Shown here: positions 15,301-28,440 of the stretch, piece by piece
How positions within the stretch are numbered: the stretch's first letter is position 1
Layout of the letters: each line of letters opens with the position of its first letter
Assembly: GCA_916381525.1 (NCBI GenBank)
Contig: CAKAEH010001292.1
Location: forward strand, 1 to 64,000
DNA length: 64,000 nucleotides
Direction of reading: 5' to 3'
Source of the DNA: Cercopithifilaria johnstoni
Lineage: Eukaryota > Nematoda > Chromadorea > Rhabditida > Onchocercidae
Notes under the pieces: generated by a model
What the model was told of the DNA's origin: nothing
The model's input: only the letters and a program-made list of their open reading frames with translations
Databases searched by the model: none
Program-made: the position numbers and the translations under genes

Positions 15301-18251
15301 AAGCAATAGAAATGGTTGGATGATGCAGCAGTTATACGGTAACAAGAAGAATCCTAATCAGACCCAAATATTCCTGAATCCTATTGAATACCAATGCCAC
15401 CTCTACGCTCCAGACTTAAAAAGCTAGATGCATAATTATTAATATCATTTACATCAAAAAGTAGATGTAGATATGTAAGAGTTAAAAAACTTAATACACC
15501 GTGTCAACATTCTACCGGAGATTTATTATTAGTAAACAATCAATACACTTAATGCCAGAAAAATATTCATCAAGTATATACTGTCGCAGTGCGAAAAATA
15601 CTAGTAAAGCAGAATATCCACCAATGATTTAAAAATAAATATAAAACTGATGAATATCAAAGATTTTAAAATAATAACTGCACATGAGAATGCGTATATT
15701 TATCGATGGAAAAGGTAGGACCACTTATAAATTTTTGGGAAATTTTTATAGGGCAGGGAAAAAAGGTATATATATACTCATTCCTACGTATAAGGATGGA
15801 GCGAGGAAGGGAGAGTTGGAGGAGGAGGAAGGGAGGAGGGAAACACGGGTAGAGGGAAAGGGGAAAAGTCGGGAAGTTTTATCGGGAGCGCGTGGTGCGC
15901 TTCATTGATCCCGAACAGGTGTTCCTTTTTTCACCTCCCAAAGCAGACATATATATACCTTTATAACCTGTTTGTTCGCAGGATACTTTGCGCTCTCTAT
16001 CATCACATCGTCAGCAACCAAAAGGGGGACATCTCCTTTAAAACGGTTTACAATGATCAGCAGCAGCATTAAGAAATGGCTTGGAAAGTCATCATGTTTT
16101 GGGGATAAAAACAAGTAAAGTCTGTATTTCTTACTTTCAATTCAAAATTCGCCGTGCGATCTACCGCACATCAACAACTAAAAAGCGACTCATATAATAC
16201 ATAATAGTCACATTAATAAAATCGAGAAAAGATGTTTTATAATTTCTCCCACCAAAACTGCACTAAGATTGATATGAAACTTCAAATTTCTAATGCTTCT
16301 TAAGTAGAATAAAACAACCACATCAAATTTGTTACATCATGTGACATTATTTGCATTTTAAACGTATTTCAGATGGGAATCATTTTGTACATGTATTATG
16401 TGATAGTTTATGTCTCCAAAATGCTTTATAATCATTCTTAATTACATCTTTGCTATCTTTCTTTTGAAAAGTTTACACGCATGAATACAAAGTATATGAA
16501 GGATATCAAAAGGATATTATAACAAGAACAGACGCGCACAGAATGAAATGAAGAAACACCTGGCGATCTTCTATATGGATGAAATCTACTAAATAAAACC
16601 AGCAAACCACCTAAAGTATGCCTGGCTAGGCATCCTTGAGAATGACTGAATTAAAGACTGTAGAATGTAATATCTTTATACATACAACATATCTATTTTT
16701 TGTTTTTCCTGTGCATACATGAACTATACGTAGACGATGTTTGATCTTGTTAATAATATCTCATATATGACCTAAGTTTGATCAAAGTGGTGGTTAAGAA
16801 AAACAGCACACAATACGGATAACACAACTCATAATCTATTACATATTGCATATGCTCAATTTCAAAGGACCATACATATCCATAGATTTATGTGTATCTC
16901 GCCATACATCCTGTTACACTTTCATTATTAACACCATTACTACAACTAATACTACCCTGTCATCTCTACTGATATTGCTTATTTCTCCTGAAAATATCCA
17001 AAAATCATAATATTCCTAGACTTCCATCAGTTGTCTGATTTTGCGAAGTTTTTTCAATTTGTAAAAATATAAAACTTACACCACAAACATACTCAGAGCT
17101 TAAAAAGAGACCCGATAATTGGTGCTGCAATTTGACACCTCGCTATAAGTTCATTATTGCTACTGGTTGCACAATATAAACAAAATCACCCAAAGTTAAT
17201 TTCTCACGGTATACGAAAATCATACTTTTTCGACTGCAAGGGAATTAGCTACCTTCTTTCATACCTTCTAAAACTTACTCCACCCAATTACCAGTTTGCT
17301 TCGGATGATAAATCTGATGCTTCAATGAATCACCTTTCTGCTTATAGCCTACATGATCTAAAATATATAACACTAAATGATTCAAGCCCACCTCCTTTTC
17401 CATGCACACCAACCAACTAATTTCATTCAAATAATTCTCGAATTTGTAAAGTAATAGATAAAAGCTTAAGCTAACTAGTTCAGCTATTGGGTTCAGTCAA
17501 GCTAATTAATTCAATCAATTGTCATGATGTTATGAGAACTCTCTCCGGTCATTTCCTTGTCCCCAATTCCTGAAATAAACTTCCTGTTCGCCTCTACATG
17601 AATGAGGTAATGTCGTAAGAGAAAGAGATTTCAAATGGACATAATTTTTTCTCGACATATTAAAAGATGAAACGAGCAGCAAATTTTTGGAAGAACTGGT
17701 CAACTGGTTTCAGCGAAGAGAGTACCACATTGATCGCGCACTAAGCATATGCATTAAAATAAATTCACACACATTACTCACAAAAGATTGTTTTTTCTTA
17801 ACAAAATTTATACAAGAGAAAAAAAATATGAAGAGGTGTCAATAGAGAATATAACAAAACTTTTGATAAAACACTTCAGCAAATTGTGTAATAGAATGAT
17901 GAAAGTAAAAATGGAAGTCTCATTGTAATCAAATGTTCGAGTACTACTTATGAAAATAGAGGAGGATTATCTTTGTATGGAAAGTGTTTAAACAGCTCGG
18001 AAAAGATAAAAGAAAAGTTTTGAGAGGAACTGTGAAGTGCAAACCTGGAAGGGCTTTTCACCACTGTGAATTCGGATGTGCTCCTTGAGATGATGCTTGA
18101 ATTTAAAAGCTTTCGGACATTCTGAGCACTTAAATTTCCGCAGTGCTTCATCGGAACATTGTACAGTGGCTTTAAGACGCTCACCAACGTAAACGGCGCT
18201 GGATGTCCCTGCTACTGTAGAGTCCTTCGCCGTATCCAAAACTCCCAGCAT
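9313..18251 (-). CDS. zag-1: ZEB/ZFH-1 family zinc finger-homeodomain transcription factor
   Basis: Nuclear DNA-binding repressor, orthologous to vertebrate ZEB1/2 and C. elegans ZAG-1, which act in neuronal and mesodermal differentiation. The nine exons, 5' to 3', are 18251-18045, 13531-13307, 12498-12034, 11352-11152, 11013-10821, 10704-10448, 10172-10001, 9746-9646 and 9405-9313. They give 637 residues in frame. An N-terminal C2H2 pair (about residues 40-95, including FKFKHHLKEHIRIHSGEKPF) is followed by a homeodomain (about 253-312, recognition helix VWFQNTRAKERR). Then come the CtBP-binding motif PLDLS (about 381) and three C-terminal C2H2 fingers (about 550-632) ending SHSGSYSQHMNHRYSYC and a five-residue tail. 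Intron 1 is 4.5 kb. The exon 5 donor could instead lie at 10830 (same phase, three residues shorter). The first ATG is a choice: the frame stays open upstream, so a further 5' exon is possible. Confidence 0.93.
15914..15925. promoter_or_regulatory. Palindromic E2-box in zag-1 intron 1
   Basis: The 12-mer GAACAGGTGTTC is a near-palindrome around a CAGGTG core, the sequence bound by ZEB-family fingers, and lies inside the first intron of the gene encoding such a protein. Other CAGGTG/CACCTG copies in or near the gene start at 12821, 13304, 15248, 16557, 19023, 19117 and 19176. The binding preference of the family is established; use of these sites is inference. Confidence 0.35.
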
Positions 18252-20982
18252 CTTCCTACTCCTTTTTAGTGCTAATAGTGGTCCGCAGTTCTCCTTCTAC
18301 GACCACATACCACAGATATAAAATACTGCAATTTAACTGTAATTAAATACATGCAATATACTAAAGCACGAAATCGTACAAATCGATCAGAACAGATACC
18401 AAATGAAAACCTTGACAATGAAAAAGATAATCACGCATCTCCTGAATGATTATCCTTTAATAATGTACGGACTGACCGATTCAGCAAACGATTATTTTAC
18501 AATTTTCGAGAATGATAAGCACTGATTTACAGAGGTATGACAAAACTGTCAGATTACTCACGTATCGATCCCTTGTTACTGGCTTATAATACCATATCAT
18601 TCCGTTCGGTCCAGACATTGGTTTTGTCCTTTTTGCCCATATATTATAACAGAACAGATATATACAGATTCTCTATTTCTAATCAAGCAAACCACATCAT
18701 TGTAAAGCATAACATCGAAATTCTGCCCTCAGTTTATCCGTTTCTTGCATGTCCTCAAGTATTCAAAAAAATTTTCCTGCCAATGATTTCCCGATTACTT
18801 CAAAAAACACGTGCCGGACGTGCAGTTCACATCAGCAAGTGAACTCAGTGCCTTATGTAGTTTCGATGAATCTAGTATTGAAATAACACCTAAAAATGAA
18901 TACAGACAGTAGGGTTATGAGAGAGAAGTTGGAGAGCACGGGAGGTAGTGCGCTGCGACGTTAAAAAGAAGCATTTTCATTTGGGATGAAAGGGAAGGAG
19001 GAAGCATCTACACAAACATGCACAGGTGTTCTATTTATAATGTTTCGAAAAATTCGTCGCACAAAGGATGTAATGGATTGAGAAAACAACTGTCAAACAT
19101 GATCTTATTTCAGCAGCACCTGAGAAATTGATCTCACTCCACTCGTGTAACTATATATACTATCTATTAACGATACAGGTGAACAAAATATTCATTTCTC
19201 TAACTATTGTTATAATTTCATTAACTGAATGCAAAATTCAAGCAATTAATTGGACTTATTTAATGTATCTGATAAACTACATAATCATAAACACGTCCAC
19301 AGTGTTGAAAATCAAAAAAAAAACTGTTGATATTGCTTTAGATGATAAAGATAAATGACAATTATATGGTAACAGAAATGGAGTAATTTCAAACGGTCTA
19401 AAGCAAACATACAAATAAGCAAATAAGTATGAGCAACACCCAAAAAGGTGTAACTTCGAACAAAACACATCCTCAATATTCTGCAGAAGTTAATAGTGAA
19501 ATTTGCAAAAAAAATTTTCATCATATGGTCCAGAGATACAAAAGCGTCTAAGTGAGAGAAACAGCTTCGCCTGATCAGAAGTTTGCTGTGAATTACTGAT
19601 GTCCAAGGCTGAAAGAACTTCGTTTAAACTAGTCTGTACAAAAGTGCTGCGCTGTGCTCACACATCGTTGATTGATCTAGGAAGTAAAATTATTTTTGTT
19701 TATAGTTCCAATAAATACCTCTACAGCGAATTATTTTTATAAACATATCGAATGACAACTTGAATAACTTATTGATAGATTACATTATTGAAAAACCATT
19801 TGACTGACTCAAATTCATTACCACTGCCATATTAATTAGTGATTAGGTTTCCTGACAGAGCTGTTTCATGGTTATTCCATAGAGGGTCTACAAGCAGCAA
19901 TGGTTAAACTGTGTGGAACTGTGGTAGTGTATATGCGTAAAAAATTCGAGGCACGGTACTGGCAACAGAACGTCCATATTTGGTAACCTAATCAGTGATC
20001 AGTGAGTAAATTAAAACAGATAATATCGTAAACCTTTTTCAAAAGGCGTACACAGGGTGTGCATGACATGCGAAGTATCCAGGGCGTGCATGACATGCGA
20101 CCGCATCAAAACCAAGAGGCCAGACAGAAAAAGTACCACGGCGCCTTGGTACTGATTTTTTGGAAATCACTACAGAAGTGAAAATAAAATTTATTTTGGA
20201 TAAAGACACGAACCAATATACTTCTTGGCCTTATCATGAAAGTTTTGTGACGCTGAGCAAATGGTGCATTATAGCTCGACGTCTTTTGCTATACTAAACT
20301 CAATTTGTGAAACCGGCAGATAATGAGTCACGGTGAATTTAACAAGAGTGTATCTTTAGCTATGATAGCTTGACTTCGGCAAAAATTTGTCCTCCACAAA
20401 ATAGAATGATTGTATGTTGAGATTTCGTTTTGCCAAATATGAAGTGAAAGCTCAGAATAAGCACAAATAAACAGGAATAGAAGTGGTGTTTACGTATACA
20501 TTAGTGGTTACTTAGGAAGAAAACATAAGGACTCATAAGGAACCGGCGCTTAAAAATGACCATGCTCTCTTTTCCTATATTTACAATGTGTAGTTTAATA
20601 AAACAAAAAAAAATGTTATTTTATAATTGCCTTTCTGGCAGCAGTTGAAAAATTAAAACATGCTGATGCCAAACACTTACTACAATTGAATTATGTAGTG
20701 CTTAATCTGGAAAAGCTCGTCAAAGAACAAATGTTTTTCTTGCTTTTATGATGTATATCAAAGTCGATCCATGATCATATATCCCAATTCTCCAGATTTT
20801 CTTAAGTGATTCTTGGCGGTTGGAATTATTTCGTTGATGAACTCGGGCAAATAATAATATCTTGAAACTACAAAATAACACTTTTGACACGTGAACTTTC
20901 CTCAAGTTCCACAAGATTAGCCATTTTATAAAGTGTTCCGTTCCCTATTGCAAGTTGAGATTAAACAAGAGCAATTAAATTT
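18252..20982. other. 5' flank of zag-1
   Basis: Upstream of the zag-1 start, read leftward. No gene was recognised. It contains three CAGGTG-type E-boxes between 19023 and 19181 and a 21-bp direct repeat with one mismatch (20053-20073 and 20080-20100) that includes the near-palindrome GCATGACATGC. The open frame at 18537-18842 has no recognisable protein features. Probably promoter and regulatory sequence; this is inference from position. Confidence 0.45.
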
Positions 20983-21163
20983 ATGATAGTGAAATTTGAA
21001 GCTTGTGTTAAGAGAAAAGCAGCATGTATTGCACAGATAGGAGAATTGCAGCATCGAGAACATGGACATGACGGAAATGCCCGTTTTGATGAAGCAGCAA
21101 AAAAGGATGAAACGATGAGGAAATGGGAGGGAGCTGATGATTTCACGATAGGTGGAGAAGAAG
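20983..21163 (+). CDS. Possible 5' coding exon, unknown
   Basis: An ATG-started, purine-rich frame encodes about 60 charged residues (KFEACVKRKAACIAQI, later MRKWEGADDFTIGGEE) and meets a strong donor, GAAG|GTAAGG, at 21164. No continuing exon could be identified within reach and the protein resembles nothing I know. It could equally be conserved non-coding sequence with a chance open frame. Confidence 0.15.
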
Positions 21164-22057
21164 GTAAGGCGCTCCAGCAGACCGAACAGGACGATTGAGA
21201 CATTAAGTAATTGGATAAGAGAGATGAGGTATAGTAGCGCCAGAGACAGGCCAGCTAAAATAGATTAGTTTGAACCCATCTGTCCTGCTGCCCTTCATTT
21301 CTTCCTCTTTCCCAATTCAATGCTATTGCTATGCTTCAATCATCCTTTAACAGCAGTCTTATCTCCTTCCAAAGTATTTCCTACACTTAATGCAGAAACC
21401 TTTTACAGCTTCATCAACCGGTCAGCAACTAATTCCTTGTTCTTATGGTTCCGGTATTGATGGTTTAGGATGTTTCTTTTAGAAACATGAGAATTCCTCC
21501 ACTGAAAATGCACTCAAGCAAATTACACTTCATACTACACACAATTAGAAATATCTCGTGGCAATGAAAGAGGACCAATAGTATCTGGAATAACCTCAGC
21601 TATACAGAATATGTAAAACACAAGATTCTGACACGCGTAAAACGAGAATAAACACCAATTCCTCTCATGTAATGCAACCAACCACAAAGAGATAAAATAT
21701 ATACATTTCCCAAAGAAGTTTTTAAATTGTAAACTGTTTTGAAATTGGGTGATTAAAGTGAAAATGAAATTTTTAACCAAAAGCAACAGTCATGTTCATC
21801 AGCTACAGATAATTTTCAGGGACTGTGAAGGTTCATATAAGATGTTATAGTAAATGAGGGACAAATGGTAATTATTGAAAGTAAATCTTCTGCGGGGGTT
21901 GTAGGCGGGGTGAAAAGGAGAGATGTTTGAGCAACAATACAGGTGCTCATCTGTATAATCCCACGGTCAACAACAGATACAAAGGGCTGTAATCGAACAA
22001 GGAAACGAAAGAGGATAAGATATTTAGTGGCAATTAGGGAAGTGATGCTGAGGACGG

Positions 22058-22061
<4 letters not shown>

Positions 22062-22094
<33 letters not shown>

Positions 22095-22108
22095 TTATAT
22101 ATATATAC
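22062..22108. repeat. (AT)n microsatellite
   Basis: Alternating AT/TA tract with a few interruptions. It can make any overlapping open frame read as a YI repeat, which should not be taken as protein. Confidence 0.95.
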
Positions 22109-25100
22109 GGGAGTCTGCTGCAACTCTAAAGGAGGAGAATCGGAACATAACAGGAGGAGCATACAACTGCGGAACAGATGGTCTCTTCTCCAGAAAGAAG
22201 GAGGTAAATGAAGGTCGTGAGCTCTATTTTAGGGGTTAACAAGCTTCTTTAACGGTCACTATCAATGTGTGCAACCGACAGAAGATGCCCAAATATGACC
22301 CTCACAGAAGTTCGTCTGTTTTACATTTCTCTTTTTTCTCATTTATTTTTGCTAACTCTATCCATTCTCCCACTTTTCATATGCAAATCTCGATGATCAA
22401 AATCATATCTGAAATGAACACAGCAACTTTTAAGATCGCATTGGAGTACGATGACAAATCGTTTAAGCACTATATTTTCTGTATTTTATCCATAAGACAT
22501 AAAGGGCGAAGTCATTTTGCTGACAACATATTTGCATGTCCAAGGTTGCCTCATAAGCTATAAAAACAAAAATCCAATCAAGATCGGCATTGCTAACGAA
22601 TACTAACGAACGAAAACAATGCATTACGCGGCTAACAAGGTTAGTATGACAAATGCAAGTCCATCTGTGATATCACATGGAGCTCTCAAAGTTTAGTATA
22701 ACATCTTCATTGCTATCTGAAGTCGTGTTATGTATGTATGTTATGCCCCGCCATACTCAGTGATTTACGCACATCGTTTTTCCTGGTAAGGAACATAATT
22801 TTGCCAAATGTATGTTAGTCCGTCTTCAAAACACATGAACTGAAACACCATCTATCATATAATTTGCAGAGAATCATGGGTGATACTCTTAATTTCTCAA
22901 TTATACGATTCCAGAATTCCGCTCTTGAAAGAGCACCAAAGAATTTCAATAGAAGTAACTGGAAAAACTTCCTCACTTACAAAGAGATACAAAACTTATC
23001 AGCGAAATAATGAAAGTAAAACTCGTCTAATTTAAGCGTTACTCTCCACTTCAAAATATTCCCACCGCAATCAGATATCTTTTTCCAGCAGTCTGTCACT
23101 TCACTGACGAGTCGTAATAAGAGAACTTCAAATTGTGATATACTTTAAAAGCGCGAAATTGTTTTCTTGTAAGTTTCTCACACCAGCATCCCAACTAGAC
23201 AAAGAAAAGGTGCTCAGATGGCTGAAATGGTGATATTTGAAGAAGACAAAAGAAACGAGTAGACTGATTAACTCATTAACTAGCCGATCAACGGATGTTG
23301 GCTCAAACTAACACTATACGCTATCAAAAGTACTAACCGTTCTGGTATACGGTAATAAAAGATTTACAAAAGTGTAGGAAGCAATGAAGGTGGAGTTGGA
23401 TAAGGGAGGGTTACTGGAGAGTGCCGATTTTGCACCTGTTTGTTTAAGGATTGAGAAGGATGGGGTAATGGGATATTTTTCAATATACAATAATGCTTGC
23501 TTGGCAGCTGCTTCATCCCCTCTTTTCTTCCTTTTCCCTCCCCCTCTCATTTCCTTATTCTCCCATTATTACTACTAGATAATAAGTTACAATACCTATT
23601 TAGTTTATTACTGACAGATAGCGCGCATTATTGCATTTATTAGGGAGGGAAGGGGTAATCAAAAATTTTTCTAACTCTATTCCAGTTTATTGTCAATTTC
23701 TCAACAGCCAGAGCTCTGACTCACGGAAAATGCCGTCAACAACAGTATTAAGTATGAGAATCTATAGCTTCTGTTAAACTGTATGTTCTCGACTTTTTGA
23801 AATTTGTTGGTAATGAGGACACTCTGAATGAATCTTCAACACTTCATATGAAGCTGTTGGCTAAAAACCTGTTCGAGAATTTCATGCCTGTTGGCTTTAT
23901 TTTCAAAGTATTGCTCTAAGATTTCCTATTCTATTTACGCAATTCTTTTGAACATAATTATAATGCTTCGAAAGTGAAAATGAGATATATATTTCAAATC
24001 TAAATATTCTATGCATAAAGGAGAAAAGGGACACGAAATTTTGGAGGAACAGTTTAGCTAGTTCAGAGAGATTGATGGTAAGATCTATATCCAAACGACC
24101 AAAAATTTTTGAAATTGAAAGGTTATAAATTTGGACAACGGGGAAACAAAATTGCGGCAGATGTTAATAGCGGTGGTCGTCCAGCTTTGTTCAAAAATAT
24201 TTTGTGAGAGGAGCAAAAACGATGATACCTTGTTGTCTAGCTGCCCCACTACCAGAAAACCAACAGGTGGTATTTGAACTCTCATGTCAATAAATTTGAT
24301 TTTTCCGTGTTTATTCACCTATGATTGATTTAAATATCAGCTGCCATAAAAATTTGCATTTTCCTAAAGAGGATGGAAATCGTTGTGACATGAAATAACT
24401 AGCACTATCTCAATATTTACTTGTACACTTTTTCTTTATAGTATAATATAGTCCATATTTTTTTACCCACTGCTATGAATATAAATCAAATTTAAACTAG
24501 GTATACCAAGCGCAAATTGAGTTATTATTCATTTCAGCAATAAAAAGAAATGCAATCCATGAGATTTCCATTTCCTTGCCGTTCCTAGAATATTTTACTT
24601 TTCATAAAAATAATTAATTTTATTAAAGGAGCAGGTCACACAGTTCTTAGCACTTAATGCGAGGGTAAATGGAAATAAAGTGGCACAGATATTAATGTGA
24701 TGTACATAAATGGTGTTCCGCTTCAGCCTGTCTTCCACAGTTTTACTTAGTTAAAACGAGCAACACCTCATCCCTGCACTCTGAACCATGATTTTTTCAA
24801 AACCTATGATTCTACATCCCTTACTCTCATAAGTTTCTATCTCCAATACACTTGCAATCAGCACTTTTGAAAGGCTTTTAAACTCCAAGAGCAGAAATTC
24901 TGTCCATTCAAACAAATTTAGTGAACCTAGTCTCCGTTGAAAATTTCATGAGCTTGATTTTACAGTAACTTATAACGAAAACATCTAAATAACTACCATA
25001 GTGAATTTATTTAGCTTATTGCTCGCCAAATTTCGTCGAATTATCCATATAATCAGAGGTATTAAAATATGGACTTCCGTAAAAACGAAATGAGACGGTG

Positions 25101-27029
25101 AACGTTATTGTGTGTGGTGTATGTGTGTATATGTGTGTGTACGTGTGTGTCTGTTATGTTTGTGAAACCAGGGCAGGTGCGGTCATATAAATTACCGTAG
25201 CCCAGAAACAAAAAAAAGCATTCGTCGTGTATATATGAGGAAGTTCCATGTTAAAACTGGGATGCCGTGTTTGTGTACAATTTTGTGAAAATTTCTTCGC
25301 AGAAGTGCTGATGAAGATCTTATATAAGCAAAATGGCTGGGTCTACAAAACTAGGAAATATTCTCACCCACATTTTTTTCACCTCATTTTTAACTAAAAT
25401 GCTGATGTGTGTCCGTGTCTTTCTGGGAGATGGTATGCAAATGAGTATATTTCTTGGTTAAAATGAATCATCTATTTCGTATTGTAAAGTTAAAGACAAT
25501 TGTCAATTAACTAGAAGTGATAAAAATAGGATTGAACAAACTTATGGATCATGATGGTAGTAATAATGTGCCTTAAATGTACCACATCACTTCCTGGACA
25601 AGAAACGTGTCGGTTGAAACCAAGCGGAAGATAGAGATGAAATCCCGAAATTTAACCTACAGTTTTTGATTATGCCCAGTGGGTTTGTCTCACAACAAAT
25701 TTGTAATGTTACCTAATAAAGTTCAATACAATTCCAGGAACCTCAGTGCAAGGCAGAGATCCATTGGACGAAAGAAGTGAAAAGGCAAACTGGTGGAAAT
25801 CTAAACAAGCACGCTGAAGCCATTGTTGGAGAGAGAGTAAGTTGAAATAGATGAATACCGTTGGCAATAAAATGGTATGCGAAGAGATAACGCTGAAAGC
25901 TACTTCTAACTGCTTACATTTAGAGCAGAAGTCAAGGGTTAACATCTGACATCTATCAGTGGTAATAGCTACATGAGAACAATACAAATAAGCCTGAGCA
26001 AAGATAAACTCTGAGTGCAACGTGAAAAGATGAAGGGAAAACAACAAAAATTTCTAAAGGGACAATAAATTATTTTAATGTAGTGGAAGATATTCATAGT
26101 GTCAAGAAATATTTCGAAAGAAGCTGTACTGTGGGATGGCCGGATGAGAAGGAAGATCTTTAACTAAGGCGGCGTTTATAAGATGAACGAACATGAAGCA
26201 TGCAGTGAGGAGGAAATCTCAAGGGAATTTATGGAGAAGATACTTACAAATACAACAATAAGTTTGCTCAATCACACATAAAAATAATGGAAAGTGTGAT
26301 ATGGATGGGAAGGGAGTTGAGGTACCTTTTGGATACACTAAGTGCCGTTTGACCATTTTGTATGTGTGTAATATGTTTATACCTATGTGTATTGGTCTGC
26401 TTGGCAATTGAAAGATGTACCGAAAGCTTAAAGGGTTATAAATGAATTCACAGTATATATGTTTGAGTGGTGGAATAAGAAGTCGTAACACTTCCGCATA
26501 TGTCCCCAGCGCCTCATTTCACTAGGCTTTCGGTCTCCAATTTGCACCACAGCAACAAATGATAAAAGTTTTAACGAATCCCTTCCTGCTCTGTGAAAAC
26601 TCATGTCCCTCCATCAACATCAATCATCATTAAAATGGTTTCCTCTCCGCTTTTCAATCTCATACTTTATAACAATCTGAAATTGAAATTTAGAATAAGT
26701 ATGTAAATCGAGCAGTGATTTCAATCTCTGTGTGTGTAAATATGTTAGAATCATAAAGATATGTAAGTACATTTTAATCATGGAACGCTGCTATGCTAGA
26801 TTTAATCGAGCCACTGACAAGGTGATTTCAAATCAGCTACCAACATGATTTTATTAAACACACAAATTCTCACGAGAACTCAGCGAGAGAATAAATAAAT
26901 CAGATCCACTTTTCAGGAAAGGAAACTTGAAGCGGTTGATAAACATCTCATATCCGTAAGATTATATAAAGTATTAGAAACGCTACAAGAAATGCAAAAA
27001 ATTTATGATAAACTTTAAAGCCGCTCTAC

Positions 27030-27204
27030 CTTGAAAACTGATTTAAAAGCCAGTTGTTTAATTTGGTGTGGTGAGCCATATTGCGGTCAATATCATATAT
27101 GATACATGTACTGACATGCTTAAAACGGCCTAGAAAACTCTCTGTAAGACGATCCCACTCAATATACCAACCGATCAGTTGATCAGCTTTCGGAGACGAG
27201 ATTT
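27030..27204 (-). CDS. Orphan internal exon candidate, unknown protein
   Basis: On the minus strand an acceptor (ATATCAG before 27204) and a donor (TCAAG|GTAGAG after 27030) flank a 175-nt open segment. It encodes about 58 residues, including WYIEWDRLTESFLGRFKHV and HHTKLNNWLLNQF. The residue mix (W, D, R, H, N) is unlike the low-complexity hydrophobic frames around it. No neighbouring exon or family was recognised, so this may be a remnant or chance. Confidence 0.2.
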
Positions 27205-28440
27205 CTGATATCTTTATCAAATAAAAAAATATAAGAACTTTTGTTCAAGAAAGAGCCACAAAAAGATCAGAAAGTTTCTGTTAAATAAGGTAAAGAACTA
27301 CTAAATATGCTATATCACTTTAATTAAATAAGTTTTTTTCATTTTCAAAAGTATTGGTTGAAAATAAATACCAAATAGTGCCAATATGTAAATTCATGAA
27401 GTTTGAACTTTAACTGGATAGGATGAAGCCAGAGGAATACATCCATGGTGACTTGAAAATAATGCCATGAAATCTGATACAGATTGGTTTAGTATTTTGG
27501 AATTAGGAACATGCTCACAGATGGATCCATTTGAAAGCCTTCAATTTTTTGCTATACGCGCTGCTGATCAATGATTTTCCTCCGTGCAACATAGCATGAA
27601 TAAACTGTAACAATCAGCTTTCAATTTCTCCCATCGTGTCTCCATGGGGGTGCTATTCCAATTTGTTCAAGCGTATATGTACGTAATATGCCTGTGCCAG
27701 ATTCTTCGTAAATGAATTCAACTAATGAATTCCATTAGTAGAGAAATGAAGGAATCTAAATTTTTGATTACAGCTCTCAACATTCTGACTGGCCTTACTC
27801 TCCATTTTCGATATCCTAAGCCCTAAAATTAGTCCGCATCAACTAAACCAAACAACCTTCAACACCCTACTGCAAAGGAAACAAAAATATGTTGGCCATC
27901 GAAGTTAAAAACTAAAGTAAACTTAAACTGCATATTTTATTACCATTAATCAAATTCACATTTTTGGTATTTCTGAAGTTATCCACCTTCCCATTAATTA
28001 ATGTATTTTCGTCACAAATCGCTTCTATGCTTAAAAAGGAGGAAAAAAAATCCTTCAAATAGCAAGTTCCTTTTTCGTAACCTTCATATTATTCAGAGTT
28101 TGGAGATCATTGGACATTTATGGTTAACATTTGCACATCAACTGGTAAAAAAAAAAAAAAAAAAACAAGGATTCCCAAAGTATTATCTATATCATCTAAA
28201 TACAGGACTGGAAATCAATAGTCCTAAAAGAATTAATAAGAACTGTCAGAAACTGATTACGGAATAGGATAAAGACTGGAAGATCTCATGCTGATAAATT
28301 TTTTAGGAGAAAGAAAAATAATCACTGCATAGTATTGCCGTATAGTTAATGGATTCGAAATAACTTTAGTGACCTTTCGATATCGTCAATAAAGCTCTCG
28401 TGCTGATATGGAGCTGAGTTTAGGAAGATCGCTGAAACAA

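Larger units (their letters stand above)
21164..28440. other. Gene-poor AT-rich region with simple repeats
   Basis: No recognisable gene. It contains an AT dinucleotide microsatellite (about 22062-22108), a GT-rich tract (about 25113-25156) and a run of about 19 A (28146-28164). One splice-bounded open segment on the minus strand (27030-27204) is entered separately. The remaining open frames are AT-rich and hydrophobic by base composition. Confidence 0.45.

Noticed and set aside
21943..22239. Frame containing a long YIYIYI stretch
   Set aside because: Produced by the AT microsatellite; no other protein character.
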